Shown here piece by piece: positions 7,863-14,586 of a stretch of 25,747 nt of DNA; position 1 is the first letter of the stretch; the number at the start of each line of letters is the position of its first letter. A program made the position numbers and the translations under genes. The notes beneath the pieces were generated by a model. It was not told the DNA's origin. It did not search any database and saw only the letters and a list, made by a program, of their open reading frames with translations. The stretch covers positions 1 through 25,747 of the IMG/VR virus record IMGVR_UViG_3300042556_002288. One strand, written 5' to 3'. This DNA comes from a virus.

Positions 7863-8069
7863 TTATACCGCCATTTTTGCAACAGAGATTGCTGCGTTTA
7901 TCATTGTGTTCAATTGTTCTTTAAGTGCTAAGCCTTCAGCATCATCATTGATGCCTTCCATAATGTTAATGCCTTCTATTAATTGAATGTATTCTTCTTT
8001 GCTAATCTGACCTTCGGCCCACATTTTATTATATTCTATAATCAAAGCATTTAATTGTTCTGGATTCAT
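7863..8069 (-). CDS. Small helical hypothetical protein
   Basis: A 68-residue, mostly helical, acidic protein of unknown function. The segment EGQISKEEYIQLIEGI (about 19-34) resembles the short helix-turn-helix SHOCT-type oligomerisation motif found at protein ends, but the match is weak. No membrane segment. The ATG at 8069 overlaps the stop of the lipoprotein gene as ATGA, and its TAA is two bases from the endolysin start, so it is tightly coupled to both. It may regulate or accompany the endolysin, but that is guesswork from position. Confidence 0.65.
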   Translation of the reverse strand: MNPEQLNALIIEYNKMWAEGQISKEEYIQLIEGINIMEGINDDAEGLALKEQLNTMINAAISVAKMAV

Positions 8070-8470
8070 CTCGGTTTACTCCCTAAAACATGTTGAATGG
8101 TATCTGCTGATTTAATAACTTGTTGCAACTTTGCTTTACAAAATACTGGTGAAATCTTTTCGGCTTTATTAAAATAATCTCTTGTGTCTTTTGTTAATGT
8201 CAATAATTTTGTCGACATATTATCTGTATCTTTATTTCTTGGTATATGACTTGTGAAGTTTTTAAACTCCAATGCTTTGATATACAAATCATTTACCTGT
8301 GTAACAACCAACAATTGGTTACCACAATTTTCTTCTGCAATCTGTGCCTTCGTTTTAATATCATTAACGATGAAGTATTCGTTAGTGTCATACTTGGCCA
8401 TAAAATAGGCATCAAATAATGTGCAACCACTTAATGACAAAACGAACAATAAAGGTAATAATCTTTTCAT
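8066..8470 (-). CDS. Predicted lipoprotein
   Basis: A 134-residue protein with a type II signal peptide: basic MKR, hydrophobic core and lipobox LSGC with the acylated cysteine at 16. The mature part is mixed and helical with two further cysteines. Asp at +4 from the acylated Cys does not give the classic inner-membrane Asp+2 signal, so outer-membrane sorting is possible. Function is unknown. The start at 8470 overlaps the stop of the thermonuclease gene as TAATG. Phage lipoproteins of this kind sometimes block superinfection at the envelope; the sequence neither supports nor excludes that here. Confidence 0.75.
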   Translation of the reverse strand: MKRLLPLLFVLSLSGCTLFDAYFMAKYDTNEYFIVNDIKTKAQIAEENCGNQLLVVTQVNDLYIKALEFKNFTSHIPRNKDTDNMSTKLLTLTKDTRDYFNKAEKISPVFCKAKLQQVIKSADTIQHVLGSKPR

Positions 8471-8904
8471 TAGTTACACCAACTTTGTTTTGCTTCACCA
8501 AAATATTCACGGGCAAAGCCATTTTTAATTAACATGGTGCGTAGTGATTGACCATTTAGTATGATATCACCCAAGACACGGCCACCAAATTTATCCCAGC
8601 CATACAACACAACTTGACGCTGAGTGGAAGCGGATACAGCTTTCTTTGTGAATTCTGTAGCGGCTTGTCCTCTGGCATCTTCTGATGGGCATTGGGCTCT
8701 GAATCCTTTTTCTGGAGTATCAACACCGAATATTCTAACGGCAAGTTCGGGTTTAAGTGGTGCCGGTAAAAAGGGAGCCGCTATGACCACAGTATCGCCA
8801 TCGTTTACACGGACAATCTGAGCATCATAGGTTACACCTTGCGGAGTTTTCTGTGCAAATGCCACCAAAGGTAACATTAATAAAACGGTTAATAATTTTT
8901 TCAT
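8470..8904 (-). CDS. Periplasmic thermonuclease (staphylococcal nuclease-like)
   Basis: A 144-residue protein with a cleavable signal peptide (likely cut after AFA, residue 17) and a complete SNase domain, which hydrolyses DNA and RNA with calcium. Catalytic positions are visible: D35/D37 in VNDGDTV, R57 in VRIFG, D62 and E65 in VDTPE, and R109 in DKFGGRVLG. Two further cysteines (C72 and C143) could form a disulfide after export. Length is typical of a single-domain SNase. The gene is embedded in the lysis operon, overlapping both the spanin and lipoprotein genes. Export to the periplasm is clear from the sequence; whether it degrades incoming DNA, released DNA or something else is open. Confidence 0.9.
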   Translation of the reverse strand: MKKLLTVLLMLPLVAFAQKTPQGVTYDAQIVRVNDGDTVVIAAPFLPAPLKPELAVRIFGVDTPEKGFRAQCPSEDARGQAATEFTKKAVSASTQRQVVLYGWDKFGGRVLGDIILNGQSLRTMLIKNGFAREYFGEAKQSWCN

Positions 8905-9194
8905 TTTACGTTATCAAATATTTGTTTCTGTTGTTTATACCATAACTGCCACGCATTGTATCTATCTTGTAATTCATAATACAATCCGTAATTCTCATTA
9001 GCATTCTCTAACATATCAGCTAATGTTTTTTTATCTTTACTTAGAGGCTTTAGAACCGGAGCGGGCTCCATTAGCACTTGAGGAGCTTCTGGAAACTTTT
9101 GGCTCAACGGCACGGTTGTAGAGCACCCAAGCATCATCAGACAACTTACACTCAGCGTTAATAGCTTCCCTTTTCGCTTCAATATCTTTAGCAT
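8901..9194 (-). CDS. o-spanin (Rz1-like outer-membrane lipoprotein)
   Basis: A 97-residue protein with a lipoprotein signal: basic start MLKILKRKGK, hydrophobic core and lipobox MLGC with C24 acylated. The mature part is proline-containing and then helical. It starts inside, and in a different frame from, the gene at 9037-9531, overlapping it by 158 bases. This nested arrangement is diagnostic of Rz/Rz1 spanin pairs, in which the lipoprotein in the outer membrane binds the inner-membrane partner and fuses the two membranes at lysis. It is longer than lambda Rz1 (60) and nearer the size of T4-type o-spanin. It overlaps the nuclease gene as ATGA. Confidence 0.85.
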   Translation of the reverse strand: MLKILKRKGKLLTLSVSCLMMLGCSTTVPLSQKFPEAPQVLMEPAPVLKPLSKDKKTLADMLENANENYGLYYELQDRYNAWQLWYKQQKQIFDNVK

Positions 9195-9531
9195 TCCTAT
9201 TCACCTTCTCTTTAATCAACTCTTTATTCTTACTAACTTCAACAGTCAACTTTTCATTAAGCTTAGCAGATTTAACTTCTGCTTCTTTTATCTTTGCTTG
9301 CATTTCGGCTATTCTAGCACGATATGACATTTCTACACCATAACCGCCTTCAAAATAAACACCAATCAATAACAATACGATACCGACCTGTCTACCAACT
9401 AAAGCATACGGTTGAATCACAGGTATAAATTTAACAAGTGATCCTATAAATGTTAATACAAGTCCAAGTATAACCAGACCATGTATTGCCCATTGTAAAA
9501 TCCAGTCAGGTATGAATGACAAAAACCACAT
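9037..9531 (-). CDS. i-spanin (Rz-like inner-membrane protein)
   Basis: A 164-residue protein with two hydrophobic segments (about 12-33 and 42-60), then a long charged coiled coil (about 68-128), and a Ser/Gly/Ala-rich low-complexity end (SRSSSSANGARSGSKASK). The 3' third overlaps the o-spanin gene in another frame, which identifies the pair. Classical i-spanins have one N-terminal membrane helix with the coiled coil in the periplasm; two helices would place both termini on the same side, which is unusual. The serine-rich C-terminus is also the region constrained by the overlapping lipoprotein signal sequence. The start ATG at 9531 lies 3 bases after the preceding gene. Confidence 0.8.
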   Translation of the reverse strand: MWFLSFIPDWILQWAIHGLVILGLVLTFIGSLVKFIPVIQPYALVGRQVGIVLLLIGVYFEGGYGVEMSYRARIAEMQAKIKEAEVKSAKLNEKLTVEVSKNKELIKEKVNRNAKDIEAKREAINAECKLSDDAWVLYNRAVEPKVSRSSSSANGARSGSKASK

Positions 9532-9534
9532 TGT

Positions 9535-9888
9535 TTATGCCTTTATTGGTTTTCTCCGAATAGACATAAGAACCGGAGTTTTTTTCTTTTTCAAATTAAC
9601 ACCTGGTTCACCACCAGGTCCACCTGTGCCAGCGATTGCACCACGACCAACAACATTAGTTGGCCCAGCAACAGCAACACCATCTTCATCCAGATCAACA
9701 CCTTCGCCAAGTTGACCTTGATGTAAAGTATTGAGATGATGCATTACTTCTTTTGTTTTGTCCGATATTTGATTAAAGAGTTCGATTCTATCTTCATCAG
9801 TCATTGGACTTTTCAGTTTATGTCTTAGATGGTTCAAATCTGCTTGAACTCTTACAAAATCTTTAAATGTTAATATATCGTAATTCAT
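9535..9888 (-). CDS. Hypothetical protein with helical N-half and Gly-rich tail
   Basis: A 117-residue protein I do not recognise. Residues 1-60 look helical (His-containing, MTDEDRIELFNQISDKTKE). An acidic turn at about 65-69 (DLDED) is followed by a glycine/proline-rich low-complexity segment (about 72-96) and a basic end with KKKK and RRK. No membrane segment. The start at 9888 overlaps the upstream gene as ATGA. It sits between conserved unknown genes and the spanins, so it could be the last member of the virion-associated block or the first of the lysis block. Confidence 0.65.
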   Translation of the reverse strand: MNYDILTFKDFVRVQADLNHLRHKLKSPMTDEDRIELFNQISDKTKEVMHHLNTLHQGQLGEGVDLDEDGVAVAGPTNVVGRGAIAGTGGPGGEPGVNLKKKKTPVLMSIRRKPIKA

Positions 9889-10271
9889 ATTTGCCTTAAT
9901 ATCTGTGCAATATGTAAATCAACCGGAATGTCAGCTGATATAATATTTTTTCCGTTAACACTTCTAACAATGTCAGGCATGATACCCAAATATATTAGAA
10001 ACGTTTTCAAAATATCATAATCTCGTTTATCAATCTTATAGAATAATATTCTAGATGTGTCTTCTGGACCAAAAACATTATTCAATAAAATAATGTGATT
10101 TAATATCAACCGCTCTTTGAGGGTTTTTGTGATCTTATATCTACGAAATAACCTTTTTAAATATTTCGTTCTTTTGATATCACTTTCGAATTCAGACATA
10201 ATACAATTTGGTGTCATATAACACTTCATCGCATACATCATAAAATTTTCATCATTCAAATCATCAAACAT
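9885..10271 (-). CDS. Conserved hypothetical protein of T4-like aquatic phages
   Basis: A 128-residue, helix-rich, basic protein. The sequence MFDDLNDENFMMYAMKCY at the start and KYLKRLFRRYKITKTLKERL in the middle match a family I recall from many marine T4-like phages, where it is annotated as hypothetical; I cannot verify that here. The sequence shows no catalytic motif, signal or membrane segment. It follows the gene at 10278-10760 by 6 bases and overlaps the next as ATGA. Persistent conservation in T4-like phages would suggest a replication, transcription or morphogenesis role, but none is established from sequence. Confidence 0.75.
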   Translation of the reverse strand: MFDDLNDENFMMYAMKCYMTPNCIMSEFESDIKRTKYLKRLFRRYKITKTLKERLILNHIILLNNVFGPEDTSRILFYKIDKRDYDILKTFLIYLGIMPDIVRSVNGKNIISADIPVDLHIAQILRQI

Positions 10272-10277
10272 ATTGTG

Positions 10278-10760
10278 TTATTCTTGTGGTGGTTGCTTTT
10301 CGCCTTCTGGATCTAAATGTTCGGTGTCATCAGATACTAATTCGTCCAAGCCTGCATCATCAGTAACCACAGCATAACATTCATAATGGCCATCTTCGAC
10401 CATACCATAACTGAAATAAAAATAGTAATCTACTTCATTGTCTGGATTTGTTGTTACGCCATCCGTATCAACACCTTGTTTCGTTCCAAACTGGTTTATT
10501 GCAACAACTTCTTCTCCATCTAGAATATCATCAAAAATAATTCTAGGTAAAGCAATACCATATAATGCCAATAATTTTGAAGCTCTATTCCATGCAATAT
10601 AAGGATTTAGAAAATTAGGATCTAAAGCCTGATACAAATTATCGTTTATTTCATTACGTGTTTCTTCTTCAGAGAAATCAATTTTCTCTTTAGAAATGGA
10701 GATGACCGGCATATCCGGTCCATCTCCACACTCACTAACATACCTTCTAAAAGAAAACAT
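10278..10760 (-). CDS. Conserved acidic protein with capsid-targeting-like N-terminus
   Basis: A 160-residue acidic protein of unknown function. The first ten residues MFSFRRYVSE match the pattern M-x-S-F-x-x-Y-V-x-E seen at three other starts in this window and in the T4 internal-protein capsid targeting sequence; Glu10 would be the cleavage position. The N-terminal half is helical (EETRNEINDNLYQALDPNF, about 33-51), the middle is beta-rich, and the end is acidic (DDTEHLDPEGEKQPPQE). No signal or membrane segment. The start at 10760 overlaps the stop of the Ig-like gene by one base. Packaging into the head is an inference, weaker here because position 8 is Val and not Ile or Leu. Confidence 0.75.
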   Translation of the reverse strand: MFSFRRYVSECGDGPDMPVISISKEKIDFSEEETRNEINDNLYQALDPNFLNPYIAWNRASKLLALYGIALPRIIFDDILDGEEVVAINQFGTKQGVDTDGVTTNPDNEVDYYFYFSYGMVEDGHYECYAVVTDDAGLDELVSDDTEHLDPEGEKQPPQE

Positions 10761-11440
10761 TATGCCGTTACAGTCAACTTAACTGGTGTAGATGTTGCAG
10801 AAGCACCTGTTGTTGTTGCAGAAACAGTTACTCTATAGTAATTGTTGTTTGCATCTGTAAATGTTGGTGTAACTGTCAATGTTGCGCCTGTACCACCAGA
10901 GTATGTTGTATTTGCTGGTGTGCCGTTCGAAACGTTTACATAAGATCCACCTAGTGTTGCAGAACGCTGCCATTGATATGTTAATGGAGCTGCAGTGTTT
11001 CCTGCTGTGATCGAAGCCACAACTGTAAACGATGCTGTATTTCCACCACCATATACAACGGAGTTGGCAGATGGATTTGTACCAATCGTAACGATAGCAT
11101 CTTGGTATACACCATCTTCACCATCTTCATTGAAGTTGGAAATAGCGACCAAAACCTCTTCTTGCACACGATTTGCACGACCACCTGAACCGGTTGTTCT
11201 TAGAACCCAGCCAGAATGTGTTTTGCCATTAACTGAAGCTTCGTTAGTATCAACACCAAAAAGACCAATGGTTTCACCAACGGTGTAAACATCAGCTGTG
11301 GTGTTTGCATACAAACGAGCTACGTTATCTGCTGTTGGAGCAGAGTAGTTAGCTTTTACGTTTGTGGCATTCACAATTGTTGAATTGACAGCCCAATATG
11401 GTGCATTGGCTGCGTTATCGTATTTTCCCCATGAGGACAT
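10760..11440 (-). CDS. Virion-like protein with C-terminal Ig-like domain
   Basis: A 226-residue Thr/Asn/Ala-rich protein. Residues about 1-112 form an N-terminal domain (SWGKYDNAANAPYWAVN) of a kind I recall from structural proteins of T4-like phages. Residues about 115-226 look like a bacterial Ig-like domain: beta-strand alternation with a YQWQRS core (155-160) and a YYRVTV strand (201-206), typical of surface-exposed virion domains such as Hoc-like decorations. There is no signal. A strong AAGGAG precedes the ATG at 11440, and a late-promoter-like GATAAATA lies 32 bases upstream, both consistent with high late expression. Likely displayed on head or tail; the exact location cannot be told. 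Confidence 0.8.
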   Translation of the reverse strand: MSSWGKYDNAANAPYWAVNSTIVNATNVKANYSAPTADNVARLYANTTADVYTVGETIGLFGVDTNEASVNGKTHSGWVLRTTGSGGRANRVQEEVLVAISNFNEDGEDGVYQDAIVTIGTNPSANSVVYGGGNTASFTVVASITAGNTAAPLTYQWQRSATLGGSYVNVSNGTPANTTYSGGTGATLTVTPTFTDANNNYYRVTVSATTTGASATSTPVKLTVTA

Positions 11441-11471
11441 CTTCTTCTCCTTATTATTGAAGGTTGTTAGT

Positions 11472-11479
11472 TATTTATC
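11472..11479 (-). promoter_or_regulatory. Putative T4-type late promoter
   Basis: The minus strand reads GATAAATA, one base off the T4 late consensus TATAAATA, in the 39-base gap before the Ig-like virion gene. Distance to the ATG is 32 bases and a strong ribosome-binding site lies between. Recognition would need a gp55-type sigma factor, which is not in this window. Confidence 0.5.
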
Positions 11480-13066
11480 TTATTTTCTATCTTGTTTACT
11501 ACCATCCTGTGGGCCAGCATCTGGTTGGTTAGGACGCTTTTTCATTGATGGATCAATTTCAACGGTATCTCTATCTTGGCCAGTTAAAGTCTTACCACCA
11601 GTCATTATGGCCAAGGCTTCTGGTTTGTTTTCTCCATAACTTTCTTTTTTATCAGTTGTGGCCATCTTTGGTTTCTTACCATAACCTTTGGTTGATTTAT
11701 CGTCTTTTTCCCAATCATACATATCTTCTTTCATATTCTTGGACTTGTATAAAGACTTAATCATACGAGCAGATTTCGACATTTCACGTTTCATTGTTGA
11801 AGTATCATTTGTATTATTGGCACCATCAAATGGCATTTGAGTTGCGGATTGAGTATCGTGAAATACATCTTCACTGGTAGGTTTCATGCCTTGTTTGCGT
11901 TGCATATAACCCATTAGACCTTTAACTCGTTTCTTAGCAATCGCATCGGATTTTGCGTGTAAATCAGCAAATCCTTTTGACATATGTTTACCAGGTTCAG
12001 CTGCATCACGATTGGCTTGAGCATTTTTAAGACTTGCTGTAGATTTATCTTTGTATGAAGCTAGTGTAGATTTTGAAATTTCATCAATCTGTTCAACTTC
12101 TTCTTTCATCTTCATTTCATCTTTACGTTTACCAAAAGTAGAATGAACAAGAGTATCTAATTTCTTGTGAAATTGTGTTTCTTTAGTTTTACTTACTCCA
12201 GTGTCAGCAGCTTCTTTATTCAGATGTTTTTCTAAACGGTCAATAGCACCTTTCATATCTTCTTTGCCTTGCTTGGCATCTGCTTGGCGTTTGGCTTCAA
12301 TATCAGCGTGTTTCTTTTCACGTTCAGCAGATGCTTTACGAAACTTTTGTAATGATGTTGGTTTTGTTGATTCATTTTGTTCTACTTGTTCTCTATTCAA
12401 CAAAGCACGATGCTCTTGATCAATCGGAATAGAATGTTTTTGAATCAAAGCTCTTAACATCTCTCGGCTTCTAGTTTTTGTTGATGTTGTTCCGGCAGTA
12501 GATACTTTTTTAATGGCACGATGAACAGCTGGTGTTGCAGATGGTTCATCAGAATGAATAGCCATCAAATTCTTTAAATGTTTTTTAACTGTATCGTGAT
12601 CAGCTTGAGTTGGTTCATGAGAACGGCTGCTACGAATTCCCATGCCAGATACTTCATCAATCTGTTCTTCTTTTTGTAATCTTTCATCCGGTTTATGGTC
12701 ACGCAACCATTTAGCAAATTCACCAGATTTTGAATAACTAACTTTTTTATCAGTTGTAACAAATTTAGGATCGATACCACGAGATGAGAGAAAACGATTC
12801 AACCACTTATCTTCATCCAATTGAACTTCTTCAACGGTATGATCTTGTTTCCATTTTAAGAAAGCACTTGACTTCGCATGAGATATTTTTGTATCTTTAG
12901 AAACAAATTTAGGATTGATTCCACGAGATGACAAAAACTGGTCGAGTGTACCACCAGCTTCATAAATTCCTGCCTTAGCAGACCATGGATCAGAAGGATC
13001 CACACCAAACCGAGGTTTAGCTGGTGTAGGATTTTTCTTGACGATATCTCTTAAATTCTTAGACAT
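11480..13066 (-). CDS. Large charged repeat protein, possible internal head protein
   Basis: A 528-residue, Lys/Glu-rich, mostly disordered or helical protein of unknown function. Two copies of a 35-residue unit (residues 42-76 and 90-124, key pattern FLSSRGI[ND]PKFV) open the protein. A motif EE..[IL]DE recurs: QLDE at 82-85, QIDE at 135-138 and QIDE at 326-329. The last is followed by SKSTLASYKDKS, a segment type I recall from many aquatic T4-like phage proteins. The [IL]-D-E triplets fit the T4 prohead protease preference ([IL]-x-E). No membrane segment, signal or catalytic motif. AGGAA precedes the ATG at 13066, eight bases after the previous stop. A head-core or packaged role is inferred. 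Confidence 0.75.
   Translation of the reverse strand: MSKNLRDIVKKNPTPAKPRFGVDPSDPWSAKAGIYEAGGTLDQFLSSRGINPKFVSKDTKISHAKSSAFLKWKQDHTVEEVQLDEDKWLNRFLSSRGIDPKFVTTDKKVSYSKSGEFAKWLRDHKPDERLQKEEQIDEVSGMGIRSSRSHEPTQADHDTVKKHLKNLMAIHSDEPSATPAVHRAIKKVSTAGTTSTKTRSREMLRALIQKHSIPIDQEHRALLNREQVEQNESTKPTSLQKFRKASAEREKKHADIEAKRQADAKQGKEDMKGAIDRLEKHLNKEAADTGVSKTKETQFHKKLDTLVHSTFGKRKDEMKMKEEVEQIDEISKSTLASYKDKSTASLKNAQANRDAAEPGKHMSKGFADLHAKSDAIAKKRVKGLMGYMQRKQGMKPTSEDVFHDTQSATQMPFDGANNTNDTSTMKREMSKSARMIKSLYKSKNMKEDMYDWEKDDKSTKGYGKKPKMATTDKKESYGENKPEALAIMTGGKTLTGQDRDTVEIDPSMKKRPNQPDAGPQDGSKQDRK
12695..12799 (-). repeat. 35-residue coding repeat, copy 2
   Basis: Encodes residues 90-124, beginning NRFLSSRGIDPKFV and ending AKWLRDH. 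The spacer between copies carries EEVQLDE. DNA of the two copies has diverged more than the protein, so the duplication looks old and maintained by selection; this is by eye only. Confidence 0.85.
12839..12943 (-). repeat. 35-residue coding repeat, copy 1
   Basis: Encodes residues 42-76 of the 528-residue protein, beginning DQFLSSRGINPKFV and ending LKWKQDH. It matches copy 2 at 12695-12799 in most positions, with conservative changes. The unit is Ser-, Lys- and aromatic-containing and may fold as a small helical module. Confidence 0.85.
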
Positions 13067-13074
13067 AGCTATTC

Positions 13075-14250
13075 CTATTTTTTAATCTTTGTTCTGTCTT
13101 GGACTTTTTTAAATGCTGAACGAGCCAAATCTTTTGCACGACTCATTGGTGTATGAACAGCACCAGATTTGTCTTTGACATTCTTTGGTATTTCTTTCCA
13201 ACCAGATGTGCCTGCAATTGTCGCTTCATCCATTTCAACTTCTTCTTTACGTTGTTTAGCATAGTAAGCAGCAAGAGCCATCTCTTTACGTTTTGCTTTG
13301 GATTTACCAGCAAACTTTGGATTATCAGAGTGAACAAAGTCACTAATCCAATCACCAGCTTTTGCATCTTTACCAAGAACTTCATTAATCATTTCATCGA
13401 GTTGATCTTCGGTATATTCTTCTACCTCTTCTGGTACACAGTTAGGAACTTTACGGCCACCTTTCATTTTCATACCAACAGCAGTATAACCTTTCCAGCA
13501 AGCATCTTTTAATTCACCTGTTGGTTTTTTAACTTCATCAACTTGTTTCGTTTCTTCATTTGTTTCTTTTTTACCTGTGATAAAACGACCAAGGTTTTTT
13601 AGGTCACTCTTAAAAGAACCTGGTTTGTCTTTAAGATAACTTTTGTCAGCAACGTCTTGGTTTTTCTCTGGAGACTTTTCAATAGCTTCAGGCATAACAA
13701 CATCTTTTTTCTCTTTCATCGACTTCCATTTTTCTTCTAAACGAGCCGAAAAGGACTCTTTTACTTTCTTTTTGCCACGGAGAATGGCAAAATCATGAGC
13801 ATCAATTTTGTTGTTCTTGTTTGCATCAATTTTATGTTGAGCACCTTTTAATTCTTCATCGTAACGACCACGATTTTTCATGGCATCTTCTTTGTCCGTT
13901 TTCATTAGGTCTTTTGTTTTTGGACCTTTGAGTGTATCAACAACGTGTTTCTCTGGTTTGGAACCACCATATGCTTTGGTAGATTTGTGAATCAGACCAG
14001 TTTTGGTTTTAGTTACTTCACCAGAAGCAGCTTCTTCGATGGCTTCACCATAAGAAATATCTTCACCTTGAACTTTAACAGGATATGTTTTGCCTTTAAA
14101 CGAAAACATTTTTTCGCCTTTGGTGTGAGCAGCATAAGCAGCTTTACGTAAACCAGTTTCGTCTAAGTCAGCCTCAGACATTTTCTTTTCAGAAATTACC
14201 GAGTTTACGGCATCGACCATTGATTGAGTTACTTTAACTTTTGTGAACAT
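13075..14250 (-). CDS. Large charged multi-module protein with EF-hand-like loop
   Basis: A 391-residue Lys/Glu-rich protein of unknown function. Visible modules: an N-terminal helix; FSFKGKTYPVKV (49-60); an EF-hand-like calcium loop D142-x-N144-x-N146-x-K148-I-D150-x-x-D153; a Cys-containing module LKDACWKGYTAVGMKMKGG (247-265) ending in NCVPEE; and a module LGKDAKAGDWISDFVHSDNP (292-311). The last three resemble segments I recall from proteins of aquatic T4-like phages. The acidic [LVM]DE motif recurs (DLDE, QVDE, QLDE, EMDE). No signal or membrane helix. GGAGAATAAA precedes the ATG at 14250. It lies between similar charged proteins, so the three may act in the same structure; packaging in the head is inferred. 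Confidence 0.75.
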   Translation of the reverse strand: MFTKVKVTQSMVDAVNSVISEKKMSEADLDETGLRKAAYAAHTKGEKMFSFKGKTYPVKVQGEDISYGEAIEEAASGEVTKTKTGLIHKSTKAYGGSKPEKHVVDTLKGPKTKDLMKTDKEDAMKNRGRYDEELKGAQHKIDANKNNKIDAHDFAILRGKKKVKESFSARLEEKWKSMKEKKDVVMPEAIEKSPEKNQDVADKSYLKDKPGSFKSDLKNLGRFITGKKETNEETKQVDEVKKPTGELKDACWKGYTAVGMKMKGGRKVPNCVPEEVEEYTEDQLDEMINEVLGKDAKAGDWISDFVHSDNPKFAGKSKAKRKEMALAAYYAKQRKEEVEMDEATIAGTSGWKEIPKNVKDKSGAVHTPMSRAKDLARSAFKKVQDRTKIKK

Positions 14251-14265
14251 TTTATTCTCCGTTTA

Positions 14266-14586
14266 TTAGCAGTTCCACTTGCGTAATGCTTTGTTAATTC
14301 TAGAATCTGGATCTCTTGCTGTCTTAGCGGATGTCAATCGTTTCTTCATTCCACCCATACGAGCACAGAATGATTTTCTACGATTAGCCGCTTTTGATCC
14401 TGCTTTCAGTTTTGATGGTTTAGTAGTAACAGCCATCGATAACTTAGAGCCTGGATTTTCTCTACGATAAGAAGCGATACCTTTACGATTTAAACCACCT
14501 TCTGGATCTTTACCGGCAGAACGTTGCCATGCTGGCGACTTTTCATCAAGATATTCCTCAGATATGAATTGTTTAAATTTTAGCAT
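14266..14586 (-). CDS. Small basic protein, DUF6321-like, with capsid-targeting-like N-terminus
   Basis: A 106-residue, strongly basic protein. The body (PEGGLNRKGIASYRRENPGS, then RRKSFCARMGGMKKRLTSAK and DPDSRINKALRKWNC) matches a conserved phage protein family I recall as DUF6321, function unknown; the number should be checked. The first ten residues MLKFKQFISE fit the T4 internal-protein targeting pattern, with I8-S9-E10 a good prohead protease site, followed by EEYLDE, another possible site. A small basic mature protein released after cleavage would resemble T4 internal proteins, which coat or accompany packaged DNA. The start at 14586 overlaps the upstream gene by 14 bases, so translation is probably coupled. 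Confidence 0.85.
   Translation of the reverse strand: MLKFKQFISEEYLDEKSPAWQRSAGKDPEGGLNRKGIASYRRENPGSKLSMAVTTKPSKLKAGSKAANRRKSFCARMGGMKKRLTSAKTARDPDSRINKALRKWNC

Noticed and set aside
7862-7882. TTG start giving a seven-residue longer endolysin
   Set aside because: The extension overlaps the preceding gene and lacks a better ribosome-binding site; the ATG at 7861 gives a typical GH19 endolysin.
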